Positions 63,801-64,000 of a stretch of 64,000 nt of DNA are shown piece after piece. The translations under genes were made by a program, and so were the position numbers. Within the stretch, counting starts at the first letter, position 1, and the number at the start of each line of letters is the position of its first letter. This DNA is from Sphingomonas gei (GTDB taxonomy: Bacteria > Pseudomonadota > Alphaproteobacteria > Sphingomonadales > Sphingomonadaceae). The notes beneath the pieces were generated by a model. It was not told the origin of the DNA, searched no databases, and was given only the letters and a program-made list of their open reading frames with translations. The DNA lies in assembly GCF_004792685.1 (NCBI RefSeq), contig NZ_SRXT01000003.1:186001-250000 (forward strand), in the 5' to 3' direction.

Positions 63801-64000
63801 ACGGGCGCGGGCGTCTTCGCCAATGCCAATGCCGGAACCGCGACGATCCGCAACAGCACGATCTCCGGCGGCGGCGCGGCGGTGGACCTCCGTTCGGGCG
63901 CTTTTGCGCGCATCGTCAATCTCCAGAATCTGGCGCTGGCCAATGCGGGCAATCAGGCCGGCGCATTGCTCAACCTCAACGGCACCGGCGGCACGCTGAC
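48879..64000 (+). CDS. Giant inverse-autotransporter-like adhesin (beta-helix passenger), 3' end outside the window
   Basis: At least 5,040 codons stay open to the window edge. A Sec signal MRKCSKARLFSTCLTGAMLA continues to AAAAPAWG|Q. It is followed at about residues 35-270 by a beta-domain resembling the inverse-autotransporter (type Ve, PF11924-like) barrel: VYVDGRIGYDQRFDRNGSAT, VAIGANVGADFYRSDIG, GFSSVFDVRVNYRLPLS, GFNGEAGVRLPVGDNASIR. A linker with DRVRRDYL then leads to FAVDARTGNAFGGFYYTNGT and a Gly/Ala/Thr/Ser/Asp-rich passenger that looks like a right-handed beta-helix with many IDLTG- and FTGT-type rungs. The block with FADV, then GDTS-like, AGATGAGT, DPGSLAG, LLND.GGQD and NPYTGSG recurs at about 51.7, 53.4, 55.4, 57.8, 60.5, 61.9 and 63.4 kb. 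The long opposite-strand frames here (for example 60057-63752) are antisense artefacts of the repeats. Expected role: surface adhesion or biofilm. The C-terminus is not seen. Confidence 0.85.
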   Translation, partial: MRKCSKARLFSTCLTGAMLAAAAPAWGQTSDAPTWKPRAEVDAQVGKDIGISTSLFAPVAQTDSSLVYVDGRIGYDQRFDRNGSATIGARVRVGEDVAIGANVGADFYRSDIGSRDQAAVSLGLEGFSSVFDVRVNYRLPLSKTRTIGYIDPAASGSAALVLESNRLIERYSGFRLEAIPLQGFNGEAGVRLPVGDNASIRASAGGFDYWDKDADQNYRGVRGGLEMDIEDRDSGARFTFGGTVEHDNRYGTDARATVRLSIPFGPRASDRGSTPTGLDRQMGDRVRRDYLARSGSRYTDLTTSRFAVDARTGNAFGGFYYTNGTGVTGAAGTLASPTTIADAVSRAGANGVVVALGNAGTITTPGVTLAANQYLVGGASAVDVRLIDGRTTAFALGGTNGVVVGTSAAGAAVTLGQGSVVRDVTVRGAGVGIAANGVGGFGLDRVTIENTGGAGLSLTNTLGAVSLTGLTIRGGAGAGVLINGGSTVALANSTISGGAGAVDINDAGANLTASLSNLTLSATGGSVLDIDGSGTGTVTVTNLSGITIRGGSGETGGLSVRSATFDANTGTAGTQAVNAGRMEIGTAAARVNGQGAFFTDVTGSLSFADLDIANGGATGLHVVNSKVNSFTLATLDGTIDTVGGTAADLDPLVINLNFASVASLGAGGPGVILDSVQGGGAGGNALTIGTLTISNSGGDGLVFLNSTGIVRVNGGTITSSGGNSVRIGEQGVAGSGGSVGLVFAGSITDTTGASPIVAIFSASGTISFTGPITGGGGIVVQDTLAGSAISFGAITLTGTVGTAISLDGLAGSIAFTGLVTIANPGANGIVIGNVPGGVTFGDVDITGLGNFTGLDVRGAQGNVLFATLDITGSGGGTGIDVTGSTNAGNVMILNGSIIQGVDIGVDLTQANMTGQFRFGDGDATVLNSTISATIPIVITLMNASHGSYNFADVRLVGDTSNLTGAGFTAYYAQVGATGAGTRSDPGSLAGADASSAQYIVLLNDPTGGQDVFDAASAGGSFDLAAGQSLVSFLNGDFVAVSGAGLPANLIVSGLGPSGITNVYAGSGGAVLTSTAAGSATVNLASNSSIDGLVIRNAGGDVGVEGSAVSNVRIVNSSISGAAGAIAISDGGTASSVQLTHLDLASTSGTTLALSGAGAGTLTVSAADVDIAATGSSAALSLADVTSGGIGFGAVSTGTAAAGAVSVQNLSGGDLVFGSIAVGGTAAGEGVSISDSSSTVTVQSISVSGSAADAVRLVNNSGAITIGSISASGVGGDGVQLTANGAVTIGSLTVSGAGNTGLAIENSLGAVTIGSGAISGVTVGVGVDGVAAGSVVSIGGLTVNGTSAAGVSIAGIDGSLGFTGTTSISGVGTSGIVLGSGSTGAIAFGAVDITGLGAGRTGVMARAASGTISFNTLDISGSSTTGTRGIDLTGATFATNFTTAESGSITGVGVGIDLTNAAITGNFRYGDGSNIDADGAASSISAVTPIVVTGINAGTGSYNFLDVVLTGDTSTLTTSATLYFVKAGATGVGTLADPGSLAGAEGSPANTIILLNDPAGGQDVLDAAGAGGSLDLTVGQSLLSFLGSDTMLLPGGAPANLLLFGVTPGQVINPYTGSGAPILTTSVAGANTVTLGGGNVIAGVIVQSGAGAGVGIFGSGTANVVIRNSEISGQAGAIRLVDGGAAANAALSNLWLHSAGGNVLEIDGSGGGTFAITALTGINIEGGNGETGGLVATDVLFDADLATAGAQSIVGALAVGFPSARVDGVGVSITGAGSLDLVSLIVVNANDVGVELIGGGALTAIVEAGSIDTLGGTALAGQNAALTLNFGSIAATDGGIFMVANSAASAGQPVLNVFNLNLTDGGLILSGGGEYVFANAAITDTVGVAVLLGGAANIDYAGNITSGVGASATIMALGHTGTASFHDGTIDVTDGDGLQFLDADGTYSFTGTTTLHGGDAGINVASDSSGTFAFGAGTSVTNGAVANFVLQNSDANVTYLGSLTQGLNTDNFVVSGQTGGVLDFSQATISASAGSGLLFLGADGTSTLGDVQLSGGAGIAVAGSAGAISFDNVDITGVGANQIAVDLTGATGNITFQTLDIAGTSTVGSKGIDLSGSTTAANIIVSESSSITGVGIGVDLTNAAITGSFRYGDGSNTDADGAASTISASVPIEIAGLNGAVGTYDFADVNLIGDTSRLVTSATTYFVAAGATGAGTMADPGSLPGAEASGAQVIILLNNPAGGQDTLDAVDAGGSFDLTAGQSLLGFLNGDTLTLPGGGPANLVLFGLTPGQIVNPFTGSGAPVLTHSGAGNPLTLASNTLVDGIIVDAPNGPGIVALGAANVTIRNSVVSASQSAILLADGAGNASAWLRNLQLSSSGGAVLDLDGSGAGTLTITGLDGITIAGGNGETSGILGVGVVFDADLATAGYQAVTGTLQIGTTAARIGGNGVYLDQAEGATDFTFDIATDGGSGLYAAGGAGGFRLGVAGGTIDTINAGAADYGLILQDLSSSVTLGSLSYAGVATGVWTQNVGGIGAGGSALDVASLTVADGAAQAIAMTGSATGSFRFGAGSTIGTTTNPAAITLSNTGASIFTYAGAINYAGADAVLDVSGGHNGTVNFTGTIDAASGTGLVFDNADGTYNFTGSSTLAAGIRIFNGSAGSFSFGSGTAITSPGGIAVDIQDSTASVGYAGTITYGSAGFAAINVVNHSGGTISFTGPIDVSTGAGINFGNADGAYQFTGVTTLDAGAAGIIIANGSGGVFTFGTDTTVVTTGGSALAVSNSTASIDYLGSASASGGTGISITDHSVGTIDFFGATLDLNGGTTIGFDNADGTYAFGAFATTGGSGIAVLNGSAGSFTFGDVDIAGLGAGQTSVDLTGATGNVTFQTLDIAGSGGTGIDLTGSTTAANIIITESSSITGVGVGVDLTNAAITGTFRYGDGSSVDADGAASSISAVTPIAIAGLNPGVGTYNFADVVLTGDTTGLQTSSTIFWVQAGATGAGTRSDPGSLAAAEASGVDVIILLDTQAGAGQDLIDAASAGGALDLAANQRLLGFLNGDTLSVGGGAPANLVLFGIAGGTVSNPYAGSGAALLTTTQAGANTVNLASGALIDGVQIGNLDARGVYGAGVAGVAIRNSVIFGGVSAIEIIDNGVASDVAFSNLGLSSGSGDVLSLIGSGGGQLTVSQLANITIAGGNSGGGLHSEDVIFDADQVAAGFQAVVGTVAIGSSTSRVGGAGLVLDGATGALSLGATVFNADGDGIFADGGAAGFTLTITGGTIDTVIAASGSALDLSNLSADLQLANVTYSGPDFGVRASNVAGVGTGGRALDVSQLTVAAGADSGISLLGTTSGNFSFGSASSIVGTTVAGVALANTGSGAFDYAGGITGITAGALVSVSNGDVGTAVFSGTLGATGGTGLRFDNADGIYSFTGTTTLNGGDAGLDILNGSGGTFNFGSGTAITSPSGIGIDIRNSTAAVTYSGTLTYATAGNAAVSILNHSAGTISFEPLSSLNVTNGTGLQFDNADGAYTFAGTATLNGGDAGIDILNGSDGVFTFGTGISITSPSGTGFNVQNATADITYSGGLTYATAGQFAIDIANHTSGTITFQTGTLNLTNGSGVRFDNADGIYDFTGTTTLSGVSGGIAIGNGSSGAFDFGSGTSVNATVLGLSLANSTATVTFSGTLASSIGVAFAALDDQSTLDMTLATLNVTNGLGINFNNADGVYDFGSFALSGGASIAVVNGSGGALTFGDVDIGDIGNGQTAVNLTGATGDVTFNTLDVTGTSVTGSRGINLNGNTGAGDIVVTNSSTITGVGVGVDLTNASRPGLFQYGDGESVADVASTISATTPLVITGLNSAIGTYNFADVNLVGDTSALATSATVYYVLAGATGAGTLADPGSLAGAEAATADFIVLLNDPTGGQDLLDALGSNGNDSLVLDANQALRSFRDGNTIALPGGAPANLILTGVTPGQVVNPYAASAPTAADRAPILTTTGAANTVTLANNSFVGGVFVQSVAGNAAIFGSGVSGVTISNATLVGAGGGLSLLDGGAAASATLTNLTISVTSASAALNLSGAGAGGLTLGGAGLNVSQGGSGQLVALSDVAIAAGGLSFDAAIATATGGGVDLLSIGGAGTLSFSSISLNGATGAGVLLTDSSATVDLGNVTVSGATGAAIDLADNSSTTTIGIVNISGSATGIQAANLTGAVTVGDATIGGATVAGILFGTGNSGTITFGNVDITGVPAGARGIDARNMGAGDVSFLTLDITGASATGTRGIDLTGNTGDGDFVVTDSSAITGVGVGVDLTNVSRSGLFQYGDGESVVDVASTISATTPLVITGLNGAIGTYNFADVNLVGDTSALATSATVYYVLAGATGAGTLADPGSLAGAEAATADFIVLLNDPTGGQDLLDALGSNGNDSLVLDANQALRSFRDGNTIALPGGAPANLILTGVTPGQVVNPFGVAGDLPVDRAPILATTGAAATLILANNASVDGVFVQGVSGQAAVQGSGVSGVTLSNATFSGGGIALRLTDGAAAASATLTNLTLSASGTNTALALSGAGAGALTVTGSGNSVTHSGSGALLTINDVLIGGANLGFTDVTSTATGGGVDLGLITGFGTLSFGSITVAGATGTGVSLHNSSTFVDLGNVTVSGAVGTGIALTSNSAAITIGTVDVSASATGISASGLTSTLTVGDGTIDGATVAGILIGTGNTVLLDFGNIDVTGLQAGARGVDARLTGLSNVFFATLDVDGASAVGTRGIDLTGNTSGSAFIVSESSAITGVGIGVDLTNASRSGTFRYGDGSNIDADLAASTIDATTPIVIAGMNGATGSYDFRDVTLVGDTSPLEVSAFFVRAGASGVGSRLDPGSLAAADASTASFIVLLDTQAGAGSFDTLSGTLSLADGQSLLSFRDTDTFNVGGGAPPNVFVFNITTGTITNPNSGSGAPLLTSANAIGTVQLGGTSVVDGVVVSNTGTGAGVFANANAGTATIRNSTISGGGAAVDLRSGAFARIVNLQNLALANAGNQAGALLNLNGTGGTL
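56775..57640. repeat. Tandem repeat array of ~96 codons inside the adhesin, array 1
   Basis: The motif NADGxYxF with an FDN/FGN lead recurs at 56775, 57063 and 57357, spacings 288 and 294 bases. Each unit continues with FTG or FGA, an AAGIxIxNGSxG-type turn and an FxFG strand. The array leads into GDVDIAGLGAGQTSVDLTG. Confidence 0.75.
59133..60060. repeat. Tandem repeat array of ~96-101 codons inside the adhesin, array 2
   Basis: FDNADGIY or its variant recurs at 59133, 59436, 59736 and 60024 with spacings 303, 300 and 288 bases. Each unit carries FTGTTTLNGGDAG, a NGSGGxFxFGSG turn and SPSG-NSTAxVTYSG strands. The units are close relatives of array 1, so arrays of this module were probably duplicated. 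Confidence 0.78.
60461..60797. repeat. Near-identical duplicated segment, copy 1 of 2 (copy 2 at 61916-62252)
   Basis: I find only about three base differences between this segment and 61916-62252, exactly 1,455 bases (485 codons) downstream. The flanking 160 bases upstream also match, with more differences. The segment encodes the FADVNLVGDTSALATSATVY to TGVTPGQVVNP block. Other copies of the block in the gene are far more diverged. Confidence 0.85.

Overview
The window is a chromosomal segment with high G+C content, from an alphaproteobacterium of the order Sphingomonadales, most likely Sphingomonas or a close relative. This is inferred from gene content: an archaeal-type ProRS of the short kind seen in sphingomonads, a split gcvPA/gcvPB glycine cleavage operon, XrtA-type exopolysaccharide genes, DUF6481 and small sphingomonad-style hypothetical genes. 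Three families of short intergenic inverted repeats support the same placement. I see no rRNA, tRNA, CRISPR array, insertion sequence or prophage.

Layout. 0-5 kb: a flavin monooxygenase (cut by the window edge) divergent from a TetR regulator, then rnhA-thrB, ispH and a lipoprotein. 5-11 kb: a tandem glycine riboswitch followed by gcvT-gcvH-gcvPA-gcvPB, DUF6481 and a DUF938 methyltransferase, with two different repeats lying inside the operon. 11-20 kb: DMT exporter, proS, a 2OG-Fe(II) oxygenase, pectinesterase, PilZ protein, glpD and rnr. 20-34 kb: a saccharopine-dehydrogenase-like reductase, a SAM methyltransferase next to an unusual radical-SAM protein whose SPASM-like cysteines precede the CxxxCxxC motif, an ABC exporter, PHA depolymerase, an atypical glucokinase, thiolase, MaoC hydratase, MscS channel and topoisomerase IB. 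34-41 kb: DJ-1/PfpI protein, acyltransferase, O-glycosylation ligase, a TetR/DUF4267/DoxX-like cassette, and a PEP-CTERM/XrtA-type glycosyltransferase with a membrane partner. 41-48 kb: small genes around an S24 repressor, a DUF6973 protein with an overlapping lipoprotein gene, cspA, an SLC13 permease and a quinone oxidoreductase. 48.9 kb to the end: one giant open frame of at least 5,040 codons, an inverse-autotransporter-like adhesin with a repetitive beta-helix passenger that runs off the window.

Functional themes are glycine/one-carbon metabolism under riboswitch control, fatty-acid/PHA turnover (PhaZ, thiolase, MaoC), and cell surface building (XrtA-linked polysaccharide genes, acyltransferase, giant adhesin). 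The most unusual items are the permuted radical-SAM protein, the giant adhesin with a near-identical internal duplication, and a 20-bp motif at a fixed distance from a boxA-like motif that recurs at three distant intergenic sites. Start codons were chosen from Shine-Dalgarno spacing and family alignment from memory; no searches were run.
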